Source of the DNA: Calamus simplicifolius
Taxonomy: Eukaryota; Streptophyta; Magnoliopsida; Arecales; Arecaceae
Direction: 5' to 3'
Length of the DNA stretch: 64,000 nt
Assembly (NCBI GenBank): GCA_900491605.1
Contig: UESW01003833.1
Coordinates: 747,150 to 811,149, forward strand
Below are positions 1 to 10,344 of the stretch, in pieces. The position numbers and the translations under genes are program-made. The notes beneath the pieces were generated by a model that ran no database searches, was not told the origin of the DNA, and saw only the letters and a list, made by a program, of their open reading frames with translations. The number at the start of each line of letters is the position of its first letter. The first letter of the stretch is position 1.

Positions 1-565
1 CAAGGAGTCATCCTCAATAATGAGGTTTTGAGCATGAAGAGATCGAACAGCATATGTGATTCCATCCTAAGCAGCATAGAGCTCAGATATAGGGACAGAG
101 GAGTCCAGACTACCAATCCCTCCAGCAGCCAAAAGTTCACCCTCTGGCCCCCGGATGATAAAGGCTGATCCCGCTAATCTTCCGCGGATACTACCATCAA
201 AATTGATTTTGACAAACCCTGGAGAGGGGCTTCCAAGATATGAAAACCGTATACTGGTTCGCTGCCGAAGCAACAGGAGAACCCCAGAGGCCAGAAAAGT
301 TGAAAACCACCTGGGAGCCACGAGCACAATCCGACACCAGGGATCTAATTTTCCTTAAGATCCTATGGATTGAAGTACTGTCATCTGTGAAGATAATCCG
401 GTTTCTAGACAATCCGATCTGATAAGCCGTAGAAGCCCATAGGGCATATTTGTACTGAGAGGCCTTCCGGAGATCATCTAAAAAAGGAACACAGAGAGTT
501 TTCAAACATTTTATGAATGTAGTGTGAATCCAGTCACGTAAATCATAGGTGGAGAAATTATCAGT
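1..565 (-). pseudogene. LINE (non-LTR) pol C-terminal fragment with RNase H domain, broken
   Basis: The minus strand encodes the end of a plant L1-type LINE polyprotein. About 565 down to 200 reads as the linker after RT (DLRDWIHTTFIKCLKTL, then RNRIIFTDDS). About 327 down to 1 is an RNase H domain with KINFDGSIRG, where the D is the expected first catalytic residue, followed by GSAFIIRGPEGELLAAG. Two breaks are visible. There is a frameshift around 240-330, where the linker and RNase H frames meet. There is also a TAG stop at 67-69 in the AA-x-DGI motif, where relatives usually carry W, so TGG to TAG is likely. Reading continues past the stop as DGITYAVRSLHAQNLIIEDDS to the window edge, so the remainder lies outside. 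A domesticated RNase H gene is less likely given the lesions. Confidence 0.75.
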
Positions 566-1064
566 ATAACTAATAATTTTTTATTTTAAAAAAAAATAAA
601 ATCATTACTTAGAATGATAATTTCAAAAAAATTTAAAAAAATTTAATTAAAATGATCTAATAAATTAAGTAAAAGAAAGTTAAAGAAAACTGGATTATGA
701 CTTAGGGATTTCTTTGTTTTTTTTTTTTCCGAATGCAAGCCAAAAGTTATTAAAATTATGAGCAACTATTAGTAGATTCCTTTTTCACCGTACCAAATGC
801 AATTAGAAAAATCTAATTATTTTTATCTAATGAATTGACAATCAACAATATCCCTTAATATATCTCAAAAAAGTATTATCTATTTGAATTACAGGCCCGT
901 AGCACTTAAATCCATATGTCCATGACTTGAAAGACCAAAAGACATACCGAAAGACCTCACATGACTAATCATTAAAAGTAGTACTTATCTCATATATCTT
1001 CCATATGATCTATGAGTTTGGGTTGCATGATTGCATAGCAAGCATACATTTAGGTAACAATCTA
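566..1064. other. AT-rich intergenic sequence
   Basis: No coding region or structured repeat could be supported. The stretch is strongly AT-rich with several A and T runs, one T run near 712-728. It probably holds old repeat debris. Confidence 0.5.
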
Positions 1065-1067
1065 TAA

Positions 1068-1351
1068 GGTAGTGTTTGATAGCCCAAAAGCTATCCCTGG
1101 ATAAATGTACAGGATATCATTTATCCAGAGGATAGCTAAGGGAATAAGTATTTTTTTAAAATTACAAGTCTGCCATCAAAGGATAACTTTAATTGTTCCT
1201 AGATTCTCTAGGGAATAAGTTTAGGGGATAAACCATGGGTTATCCCCTCTGGTTAAATTTTTTCAGACCTATCCCTTCTAGCTATAGCATTTGGAAATAA
1301 GAAGGGATATTCAGGAAATATCCTTCCTTATCCTCCATATCAAACACTGCC
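1068..1351. mobile_element. Tourist-like (PIF/Harbinger) MITE, 284 bp
   Basis: The element starts with GGTAGTGTTTGATA (1068-1081) and ends with TATCAAACACTGCC (1338-1351). These are 14-bp terminal inverted repeats with one mismatch. A TAA trinucleotide flanks it on both sides (1065-1067 and 1352-1354). A 3-bp TAA/TTA target duplication is the hallmark of PIF/Harbinger elements and their Tourist-type MITEs. The interior holds further inverted pieces, for example the two arms of the GGGGATAA palindrome around 1218-1250, so a single strand would fold back. There is no coding capacity, so it would depend on a transposase encoded elsewhere. Confidence 0.85.
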
Positions 1352-1820
1352 TAAAAGTTATCCAATCATCAAATATCTTCATAATTGTGTTCAGCTTTGC
1401 ATCCCAGGCCTTCATCAGGTGTATCAACCCCATATCTCCACAATAACAGCAACCGAGATGGATGGATCAATGTGTACAAGGACCATGATAGTACTAGCTA
1501 TTACATTGAGTCCGACTGATAATGATCTTGGGACATCTGGAGATAAACACAAGAATGAAGACCCTTGTAATGCATGATGTCCCATAACTCGGCTCTTTTT
1601 CTTGCATGCACACAATCTCCATAAATATCTATCTGCATGATGCCTACATTTCACTATCCAAAATGTTTTATATGCCTCCATTAAAACTTCTTGATGTCTC
1701 AATAGAGACCATTGCTTCACAGCACTTTGCATATCATCCTTAAGGCAAATAACAACTCTTCATACAGTTCATCGAACTCATTCTGACCCGTGGGTCTCAA
1801 AATTGGTGACTCCTATAAAG

Positions 1821-2042
1821 CATTAAGTGCATCCTAATTCAATACTAAAAAATAATTCAATATTGAAAAATGGCTGCAAAGAGGTACAAATACTTGGAGC
1901 TTACTAAAAGGCATGATTGTATCAAATTGCTCATTAAGTACATCCCAATTCAATACTGAAAAATAATTCAATACCGAAAAATAGTTGCAAAGAAGCACAA
2001 ATACCTGCAGCTCACTAAGAGGCATGACTATATCAGATTACT
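1821..2042. repeat. Tandem duplication, 111-bp unit, two copies
   Basis: The unit beginning CATTAAGTGCATCC at 1821 recurs as CATTAAGTACATCC at 1932, with about a dozen substitutions over 111 bp and no visible indel. Each unit itself holds two short AATTCAATACTGAAAAAT-like words, so the duplication may have grown from a smaller repeat. Confidence 0.85.
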
Positions 2043-2151
2043 CCGTAGCATCTAGTGGTTCCAAATCCTCTTCTCTATTATTAGATGCACCACAAAAATT
2101 TCCTATTGAAGGGTCTTAATTTTAGTCCTTCAATACACAAGCTCTTCAAAT

Positions 2152-2325
2152 GAGTTGATGCTAATTGCAATGCTAGAAGAGGCACCATCTACTGCATTCA
2201 AATTTAGACCGCCATCTGTTGTCTTAACCTAAATTTGAAGAGTTGATGCTAATTACAATACTAGAAGAGGCACCATCTACTGCATTCAAATTTAGACCGC
2301 CACCTGTTGTCTTAACCTAAATTTT
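2152..2325. repeat. Tandem duplication, 88-bp unit, two copies
   Basis: GAGTTGATGCTAATTGCAAT at 2152 recurs at 2240 with only three or four differences over the unit, so this duplication is younger than the 111-bp one just upstream. No coding function is evident. Confidence 0.88.
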
Positions 2326-2576
2326 ATCATGCAGGTATGTATAACTAGAATTCGGTGAATGATAAGTGGAAGTCCCCAGCCTAGACAATGAAGGATGGGC
2401 TAAAGGCTCTGGCATATCCATGAATATATGCAGATGCGAGGAATGGTAAGTGAAGGATTTTAATACTAGCATATTCAAGGGTATGCTATCATGAGTGATA
2501 CGGCTGGCCGTTTCCCCGGGGTAGTATTATCTTCTGCACGATTTTCGAAGTAATGATGTGACAATAAAACCCAAGG

Positions 2577-2860
2577 CCAGTGCCGGCCTTCAGTGCCGGT
2601 CTCCAGCATCGGCCTCCAGTGCCAGCCTCCAGCGTCGGCCTCCAGCGCCGGCCTCCAGCGTCGGCCTCCAGCGTCGGCCTCCAGCGTCGGTCTCCAGCAT
2701 CGGCCTCCAATGCCGGCCTCCAGCGTCGGCCTCCAGCGTCGGCCTTCAGCGTCGGCCTTCAGCGTCGGCCTCCAGCGCCGGCCTCCAGCGCCGACTTCCA
2801 GCGTCGGCCTCCAGTGTCATCCTCCAGTGTCGGCCTCCAGTGTCGTCCTCCAACAACAGC
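2577..2860 (+). repeat. 13-bp GC-rich minisatellite in LTR U3
   Basis: About twenty units of GCCTCCAGCGTCG and close variants (CGCCG, TGTCG) stand head to tail. All three forward frames stay open because 13 bp is not a multiple of three, which makes 13-residue peptide repeats that are surely not real proteins. Equivalent tracts lie in every other LTR of the family here, with different copy numbers, and explain much of the LTR length variation. Confidence 0.88.
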
Positions 2861-3232
2861 ACCAAAGACCGGCACCTAGCGTCGGCATCAAAGTTACACG
2901 TTAACACCAAAGACAGACGTCCAACGTCGGCCTCTAGTGCCGGCCCCCAGCATCGGTCCTCAGCGCCGACCTCCCGTGCTGGAACTCTGACTCCGGCCCC
3001 TAGCATCGGCCCGCAGTATCTCCCACATACACAATGTAATTTCATACAGCCGACCCCGCAATCTAAGCACCTCGCTCACCAAAATCACGGGCAAGTGTTA
3101 GCCTGATAGGCAGTTACCGCTATAAGCGGCCCTTATCCAGCAACAGTCCAATGACTTGTCGTTCGATGAAACATCACAACAGGATGGATTCGACGGTTCC
3201 AACAGACCGAGGTAAACGAGATCCCCAACAGG

Positions 3233-3240
3233 TATAAAAA
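3233..3240 (+). promoter_or_regulatory. LTR TATA box
   Basis: TATAAAAA sits in the conserved block CAACAGGTATAAA, about 235 bp before the LTR end. The block recurs in four other LTRs of the family in the window, which supports it as the core promoter of the genomic RNA. Confidence 0.7.
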
Positions 3241-3468
3241 GAGGACCCGTGCTCCATGTAAGGGGACTCTCTCTGGAACTTCCTCTAGAACAATTCTACA
3301 AAAATCATATCCCTGTTCGACGACTCACTAACTTGGGCGTCGGAGGGTCCCCGCCGGAACCACCGGTCCGGGACTTTTTGCAGGCTCCAGGAGGAAGACG
3401 GCGGTCTTTCTGTGCACACGGTGATCCTAGCCTGCCCGACGTTCATCATATGTGATTCGGCCGCAACA

Positions 3469-3490
3469 GATTGGCGCGCCAGGAAGGGGG
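3469..3490 (+). other. Primer binding site, Tat copy 1
   Basis: TTGGCGCGCCAGGAAGGGGG starts two or three bases after the LTR end, where a gypsy PBS should lie. Copy 2 has the same site with GGTAGGGG in place of GGAAGGGG. I do not assign the tRNA with certainty. Confidence 0.7.
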
Positions 3491-3542
3491 AGACCAGGTC
3501 AAAAATTCTCCCTGGAACCCCTCTGATTTTGCAAAGGAAGCG

Positions 3543-5160
3543 ATGGTGACTACGCGAGCACAAGAGGCCTCCTCCAACCAGGCAGCCGGGCGCATCCCAC
3601 TAGCTGAGCATTCGGAGGCCAATCTCCATGTTCCGCCCCTTGCACCTACAAGCCAACCCGACCGGCTTGATGTTCTAGCCCATCAGGTCCAGGATCTGAC
3701 GACGATGGTCCGGGGGCTGCAAGAGTTATTTGGCTGCTGTAACTCAACCCCTGTGATGGACGAAGGGGTGCGAGGAACAGTTCAGTCTCACCAAGGAGGG
3801 ACCCCGCCTGAGGTCTCTCACCGCTCACCCCCCGAACCTCATCACCAAGGGACCTCGAAGCGACGACGGTCTCCCTCCCGTCGCTCCAGTCGTTCCCGCC
3901 ACCGACTGGAGGAAAAAGAACCCAAGCGGATGCGTTCTTTGCGCCGGCGATCTCCTTCAGCTCATTCTTCCGACTCATCTCGAGGTAACACTCCCCGAAA
4001 AATCACCCGTCGGGATGAGCAAAGGCTTGACGATTATCATCGACGGTTGGACGAGCTCAGCCGCCGGATCGCCGATCCCTACGCGGCTGAGTATGAGCAT
4101 TGCCCCCCGCTTTCTCACCGTATCATGGAGGAACTGGTTCCACCCCGGTTCCGTCTCCTCAGTTGGATCCATATGATGGAACGACGGACCCCCTGGACCA
4201 TCTGGAAAGCTACAAAGTCCTCATGTAGGTCCAGGGAGCGACAGACTCCTTGTTATGCGTCGCCTTCCCGGCCACGCTCCGCAAGGCGGCGCGCGCGTGG
4301 TACTCCCGTCTGCCCCCACGCAGCATCAACTCATTTCGTCAACTTGAGCGATCCTTCCTGGCTCATTTTGATGCCTGTCGAAAGATCCCACGAGTTGCGG
4401 ATAGCCTCTTTGCTGTCCAGCAGAAGAGTGGCGAGACCTTAAAGGATTTCGTCGCTCGATTTAAAGAAGCGGCGTTTGAGGTGTACAACCTGGAAGACTC
4501 TGTAGCCACCTTGGCCCTGAAGCGGGACTTCGCCCATCAGATTCGCCTACTCCCTAGATAAGAAGCCTCCGCATTCCTACGCCGAGCTTCTGAGCCGGGC
4601 ACAGAAGTACATCGCGCTGACGAAGCAGATTCCTCCAGGAGAGAAGTTGACAAGAACCCTGGTAATAAACCGCCGCCTTCTGACCGCGCTGGTGCACAAC
4701 CACGGAAGCCCGAGCCTCCACGACGCTCAGATCGCCGGCCACAGGCGCTGGTTCCTAAAGAGCAGTTCACTCCCCTCATGGCTCCCATCTCTCACATCCT
4801 ACTGGAGATTGAGGAGGAACCATATTTCAAGCGTCCGGCTCCCTTGAAGTCCGGGGGCCCCCGTAACAAGGAGTTTTACTGCCGGTACCACCGGAACTAC
4901 GGCCACGACACCGAAGACTGCCGCCATCTAAAAAAGGCCATCGAGGAGCTGGTTCAGCAAGGCCACCTGGGCAAGTTTGTTCGAAGGGGAATCTCCCCGA
5001 CGGGCCCCACGGTGCCCCCAGGTCGCCCGGCTGGCGTGGATAATACCCCAACTGAAAAGACCATAGCTATGATCTCTTGGGGAATGGATGGTGGTTCGAA
5101 GAGGCCGCGAGAGGGAATAGACTCTGTAATACCTTTCTTCGGAAAGGATCTAGATGGGGT
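3543..5160 (+). pseudogene. gag: gag of Tat copy 1, broken
   Basis: Gag forms the virus-like particle and binds the element RNA. The start ATG at 3543 opens MVTTRAQEASSNQAAG, conserved in copy 2. A Ser/Arg-rich basic stretch (about 3850-4000) is followed by the Retrotrans_gag region (ARAWYSRLPPRSINSF, FVARFKEAAFEVYNLED) and a zinc-knuckle-like CRYHRNYGHDTEDC at about 4880-4921, where the second Cys is His as in many Tat gags. Breaks: a one-base loss near 4155, a TAG at 4226-4228 where copy 3 has CAG, losses near 4528 and 4545, and another near 4608. Most are one base short in a small homopolymer compared with copies 2 and 3. Gag runs directly into the protease. Confidence 0.85.
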
Positions 5161-7090
5161 AGTTAATAAACATGACGACAGCGTCGTGGTGTCCATGACT
5201 ATAGCTAAACACCCTGTAAAAAGAATTCTAATTGATAGTGGGAGCTCTGTGGATGTCTTGAGTTACGAGGCTTTTGTTCGGATGAACTTATCAAGGTCTT
5301 TACTCCGACCCGTTGCCACACCGCTAATGGGCTTCACGGGAGACTCAGTGAGCGTCGAAGGCGAAATTGCTCTCCCGGTCACGGCTGGAACTTCTCCATG
5401 TCAGAGCACCGTGGTCATAAACTTCTTGGTGGTCCGGGTCCGCTGGCTTATAACGCCATCTTGGGAAGACCGGGGCTGAATCTGCTAGATGCCGTGATCT
5501 CCACTAAGAGATTATTGGTAAGGTTTCCCACCAATGAAGGGATCGGGAAATGAAGGGGGAGCAAAGCCCACTTCCGCCTTGCTACCATCTGTCGCCCAGC
5601 CCGCTGAACGCAGAGTCGGCAACAGCCTCTGAGTCGCTCGATCCTAGGGAGTTGGGAAGAAGGGGAGAGCCGGCAGAGCACCTTCTAACCCTCCCCATGG
5701 GTGATGACCCGGCAAGGACTGTTCAGCTAGGGGCGTCGCTCCCAGAAGAGGCACGCCATCAACTCCTTACTTTCCTGCGTGCCAACACCGACGTCTTCGC
5801 ATGGTCATCCTCCGACATGCCGGGCGTCCCTGAAGAAGTAATCACCCATCGGCTTAACCTCAAGCCAGAGTGTCGGCCGGTCCGACAGAAAAAGAGAAAC
5901 TTTGCTCCAGACAGACAGAAAGCTATCGACGAGGAGATCCGCAAGTTAATGGCTGCGGGCCATATTCGGGAGGTCCACTATCCTGAATGGTTAGCTAATG
6001 TGGTGCTAGTCCGCAAGGCCAACGGAAGCTGGAGAATGTGTGTAGATTTCACCGACCTCAACAAGGCATGCCCCAAAGATAGCTTTCCCCTACCTCGAAT
6101 CGATCAATTGGTGGACGCTACATCCGGCCATGAGGTCCTTAGCTTCATGGATGCTTTCTCCGGATACAACCAGATCCGGATGAATCCGGCGGATGAAGAA
6201 GCTACCTCCTTCATAACTGAAAAGGGTCTATATTGCTACAAGGTGATGCCTTTCGGGTTAAAGAATGCGGGGGCCACTTACCAGAGGCTGATGAACAAGG
6301 TCTTTGAAGGTCAGATAGGGCGTAATATGGAAGTATATGTGGATGACATGCTGACGAAAAGCGTTCATGCCAGCGACCACATCGGACCTGGCAGAAACTT
6401 TTGACAGCCTTCGTCGGTACCAGATGAAGCTGAACCCTCGCAAGTGTGCATTCGGGGTAACAGCTGGGAAGTTTTTGGGTTTCATGGTAACCCGGAGAGG
6501 GATTGAAGCAAACCCGGACAAAGTCCAAGCCATCTTGGACATGAGGCCTCCTGCCAACAAGAAGGAAGTACAACGCCTGACAGGAAGAATAGCCGCCCTA
6601 AGCCGCTTCCTATCCAAGTCCGCTGAAAGGTGTTTGCCTTTCTTCAAGGCGCTTCGCAGAATCAACAAGTTCGAGTGGACGAAAGAATGCCAGGAGGCGT
6701 TCGAAGGGTTAAAGGAATTCTTATCTACCCCGCCGCTGCTAGCCAAGCCGACGGGTGGAGAAGAACTCCTTCTGTACCTCGCGGCCTCTCCTGAAGCTGT
6801 CAGCTCTGTGCTAGCCCGTGTGGACATTGATGGCACACAAAGGCCAGTATACTATACAAGTAAGGTGCTTCATGACGCAGAGACTCGATACTCAAACATG
6901 GAAAAAATCATCTTTGCATTAATCGTGTCTGCCCAGCGTCTGCGGCCGTACTTCCAAGCCCACCCGATCGCGGTGGTCACTGACCAGCCTCTAAAGACAG
7001 TTCTAGCTCGTCCGGATACTTCCGGCCGGCTGGCCAGGTGGGCCCTCAAGCTGGGGAGTTTGATCTGTCTTTCCGCCCTCGTTCGGCCAT
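5161..7090 (+). pseudogene. pol: pol of Tat copy 1: protease, RT, RNase H, broken
   Basis: The aspartic protease has RILIDSGSSVDVLSYEAF, with the DSG triad at 5234-5242. RT follows with the conserved block WRMCVDFTDLNKACPKDS, then FMDAFSGYNQI, VMPFGLKNAGATYQRLM and the catalytic YVDD at 6336-6347. The first RNase H spans about 6730-7090 (PVYYTSKVLHDAETRYSNME). Against copy 3 there is a lost C near 5446, a one-base loss near 5548, a two-base loss near 6383 and a lost G near 7054. Catalytic residues are retained, so the lesions are all indels. With the downstream segment this would be one polyprotein. Confidence 0.88.
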
Positions 7091-8903
7091 GAAGTCCCAA
7101 GTCTTGGCAGATTTTTTGGTCGAATGTACTTGGGGAACAGAGTCACCTAAAGAACTTCCGGCGGACACTCAACCCCTTGGAACCGGTGATGATGAGTGGG
7201 TCCTTCACGTGGATGGGGCATCGAACTCTCAAGGGAGCGGAGCAGGCCTCATCTTGGCCAACTCGGATGGGGTGGTGACTGAGTGTGCACTTCGCTTCCT
7301 CTTTCCAGCCACTAATAATCAGGCGGAATATGAGGCTTTGTTATCCGGAGTAAGATTGGCTCGAGAGCTTGGGGTGAAACGCCTTAGAGCTTTTACCGAC
7401 TCCCAACTGGTTGCCGGCCAGATTACAAAGGAGTACGAGGCAAAGGATCCCATCATGGCCCGCTACTTAGACGCGGTGCACTCAATGGTTTCCCCATTCA
7501 CTCACTTCAGCGTCAGCTACATTCCTCGACAAGAGAATGCTAGAGCCGACGCCCTATCCCATCTCGCCGCCTCAGCTGATGGGATGTTGGGAAAGGCTTA
7601 TGTGGAGCACTTAGAAGCCCCGAGCATTGATGTACCAAGAGAAACTTTGCCAGTGGAGCAGGAGCCCTCCTGGATGGACGCCTATGTTCAATACTTTACT
7701 GAGGGCATCCTCCCAGAAGACCCTGCCGAAGCTAGGAAACTTAAAAGACGGGCCCCAAAGTTCTTCCTTATGGAGGGAAAGCTCTACCGAAGGTCATTCT
7801 CATACCCTATCCTCAGGTGTGTCGGTCCCACCGACGCCAATTATATTTTGCGAGAGATACACGAGGGGATATGCGGAAGCCATCTGGGGGGCAGGGCTCT
7901 TGCATATAAAGCTCTACGTCAGGGGTATTATTGGTTGACAATGAAAGAGGATGCCTCTGAGCTCGTTAAAAGATGTGACAGCTGCCAGCGTCATGCCAAC
8001 ATCCAACATCAACCGGCGTCCCAGCTGACCCCTCTAGCTGCACCGTGGCCCTTCGCACAGTGGGGCATGGACATCCTGGGACCTTTCCCTCCTGCCTCCG
8101 GACAACGTAAGTTCCTAGTTGTGGCCGTCGATCATTTTACTAAATGGATCGAGGCGGAAGCTCTCGCTAAGATCACGGAAGCCAAAGTAAGGGCTTTCTT
8201 TTGGAAATCCGTGGTGTGCCGGTTCGGGCTACCGCACACCCTAGTTACAGACAACGGCCGACAGTTTGATAACACGGCCTTCCGGGAATTCTGCGAGGGC
8301 CTGGGCATCCGTCACCGATTCACCTCAGTAGGGCATCCCCAAACCAACGGCGCAGCCGAGGTGACCAATCGCATCATCCTCCAAGGGCTCAGGGCTCGGC
8401 TAGATAGCTGTAAAGGGCGCTGGGTGGAAGAACTTTCCAGTGTGCTGTGGGCCTACCACACGACGCCGCGAGCACCCACAGGGGAAACCCCTTTCAGCTT
8501 GGTCTTTGGGACCGAGGCGGTCATCCCCGTGGAAATAGGAGCTCCTAGTCCCCGGACGGAATTATACCACGAAGAAAGCAACTCAAACCAGCTAAGGGCT
8601 GATCTGGATTTGGTGGAAGAATTGCGAGATCAAGCGCAGCTTCGCATGGCAGCATTCCGTCAGCGAGTGGCCAAACACTACAACTCTCGGGTGCGACCCA
8701 AGACATTCCGGCCAGGAGACCTTGTCCTACGAAGAGCTGAAGTATCAAAGCCGACGGAAGGGGGCAAGCTAGCACCAAAATGGGAAGGACCATACCGTGT
8801 CAAGGAGGTACTCCACCATGGGGCGTATAAAGTCGAAGAGCTAGACGGGAAACCGCTCCCTCGAACTTGGAATGCCGACAACTTACGCCGGTACTATCAA
8901 TAG
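7058..8903 (+). CDS. pol: pol of Tat copy 1, 3' part: archaeal-type RNase H and integrase (open)
   Basis: An open frame of about 615 codons runs uninterrupted to TAG at 8901-8903. It first carries a second RNase H of the archaeal type (WVLHVDGASNSQGSGAGLI, QAEYEAL, AFTDSQLVAGQ, NARADALSHLA), with the acidic catalytic residues present. Integrase follows: an HHCC zinc motif (HEGICGSHLGGR ... CDSCQRH), then the core with WGMDILGPF, VTDNGRQF and TNGAAEVTN giving D, D and E. The end has a GPY/F-like module (KWEGPYRVKEVL). RT-RH-aRH-INT is the signature of the Tat lineage. The segment lacks its own start because it continues the polyprotein from upstream across a one-base break. Confidence 0.93.
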
Positions 8904-8980
8904 AACTCTATCGTTATTAATTTGAATCTGTTTGATGCATGAATAATAAACATGTTCTTATTTTCGAATGAGTATGTTTA

Positions 8981-10100
8981 ACAAAAGACCGGAAGTCAAA
9001 GACCAACAGACCGGCGCCCAGCGTCGGCACCAACTCCGCGTTGGCACCTAAAAGACCAACTCCGCGTTGGCACAAGACCGCGCCCAGCGTCGGCAAAAAG
9101 ACCAACTCCGCGTTGGCACCAAAGACCGGAACAAAGACCAACTCCGCGTTGGCACCAAAGACCAACTCCGCGTTGGCACCAAAGACCGGAACACCAAAAA
9201 GACCGGCGCCCAGCGTCGGCAAGACCAACTCCGCGTTGGCACCAAAGACCGGAAGCTCCGCGCACCAAGACCGTCGGCAGACCAACTCCGCGTTGGACCG
9301 GAAGGACCAACTCGCGTTGGCGACCAACTCCGCGTTGGCACCAAAGACCGTCCAAAAGACCAACTCCGCGTTGGCACCAAAGACCGCGGCATCAGCAAAG
9401 ACCAACTCCGCGTTGGCACCTAAGACCGGCCCAGCGTCGGCAGACCTCCGCGTTGGCACCAAAGACCGGAAAGACCAAGACCGGCGCCCAGCGTCGGCAG
9501 ACCAACTCCGTTGGCACCAACCCGGGCAAAAGACCAACTCCGCGTTGGCACCTAAGACCGGCGCCCAGCGTCGGCAATAAAGACCAACTCCGCGTTGGCA
9601 CCAAAGACCGGATCCGCTCCGGCAGTCAAAGACCAAAAAGACCAACTCCGCGTTGGCACCAAAGACCGGAAAGACCAACTCCGCGTTGGCACCAAGACCG
9701 GCGCCCAGCGTCGGACAACTCCGCGTTGGCACCAAAGACCGGATCCGCTCCGGCAAAAGACCAACTCCGTTGGCACCTAAGACCGGCGCCCAGCGTCGGC
9801 AGACCAAAAGACCGGATCCGCTCCGGCACAAAGACCAACTCCGCGTTGGCACCTAAGACCGGCGCCCAGCGTCGGCAACCAAAAAGACCGGATCCGGCAG
9901 TCAAAGACCAACTCCGGGCACGACCGGCCCAGCGTCGGCAGACCAAAGACCGCCGCTCCGGCACAAAGACCAACTCCGCGTTGGCACCTAATACAAAGAC
10001 CAACTCGCGTTGGCAAAGACCGGCGCCCAGCGTCGGCACTGTTACTATAAAAGACCAACTTTGGCACCTAAGACCGTCGGCAATTACTAAAAGACCAACT
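8981..10100 (+). repeat. Hairpin-module array between pol and the antisense gene, copy 1
   Basis: About 45 modules of roughly 25 bp read AAGACC-stem-loop-stem-GGCA. Three stem types occur: CCAAC/GTTGG with loop TCCGC (the most common here), CCGGA/TCCGG with the same loop, and CCGGCGC/GCGTCGG with loop CCA. Module order is irregular and many modules are truncated. It starts about 80 bp after the pol stop and ends about 245 bp before the antisense stop. All frames stay open in places but none encodes a recognisable protein. Confidence 0.9.
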
Positions 10101-10344
10101 AACACTTTGGCAATAGCAACTGACAACCTATTGGCCTTGTCAACACTTAGGACAGCGTCACGGCGGTCCTATTAGCGTAACCTACTGTACATAATCCTAT
10201 CAATTGGCGGTTCACAGTTCGAACAAATGAAGTTAATCATAATCAAGGGGTGAAAGAGATTGAAAACATTCATTGATAGTAAAGGTTACAAAATTGCCGA
10301 CTCAGGTCAGGCACAACCGATACAAGGAGAAAAACCAAAAGCTG

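Larger units (their letters stand above)
1355..2495. other. Non-coding flank with two short tandem duplications
   Basis: No gene could be supported. Short open frames here lack recognisable motifs. The two tandem duplications at 1821-2042 and 2152-2325 are listed separately. The stretch ends at the first base of the Tat copy 1 LTR. Confidence 0.5.
2496..3468 (+). repeat. 5' LTR of Tat copy 1
   Basis: The LTR begins TGATACGGCTGG and ends GGCCGCAACA, keeping the TG...CA termini. U3 carries a 13-bp minisatellite (about 2577-2860) and one longer module like those of the internal array (about 2870-2895). A TATA box lies at 3233-3240. It matches 15615-16522 in the same orientation and four more family LTRs in the window. 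Confidence 0.93.

Noticed and set aside
2558..3106. Long repetitive open frames in all plus frames of the LTR (Ser/Ala/Gln-rich peptides)
   Set aside because: They are read-through of a 13-bp minisatellite, which leaves all three frames open. The same happens in every LTR of the family.
8917..9852. 311-codon minus-strand frame with repeated GANAELVF peptides
   Set aside because: It is the complement of the copy 1 module array. The frame changes module by module and is not conserved in copies 2 and 3.
8981..10100. CRISPR-like array (short repeats with regular spacing)
   Set aside because: The modules are contiguous with no unique spacers, the setting is a plant retrotransposon, and no cas gene exists.
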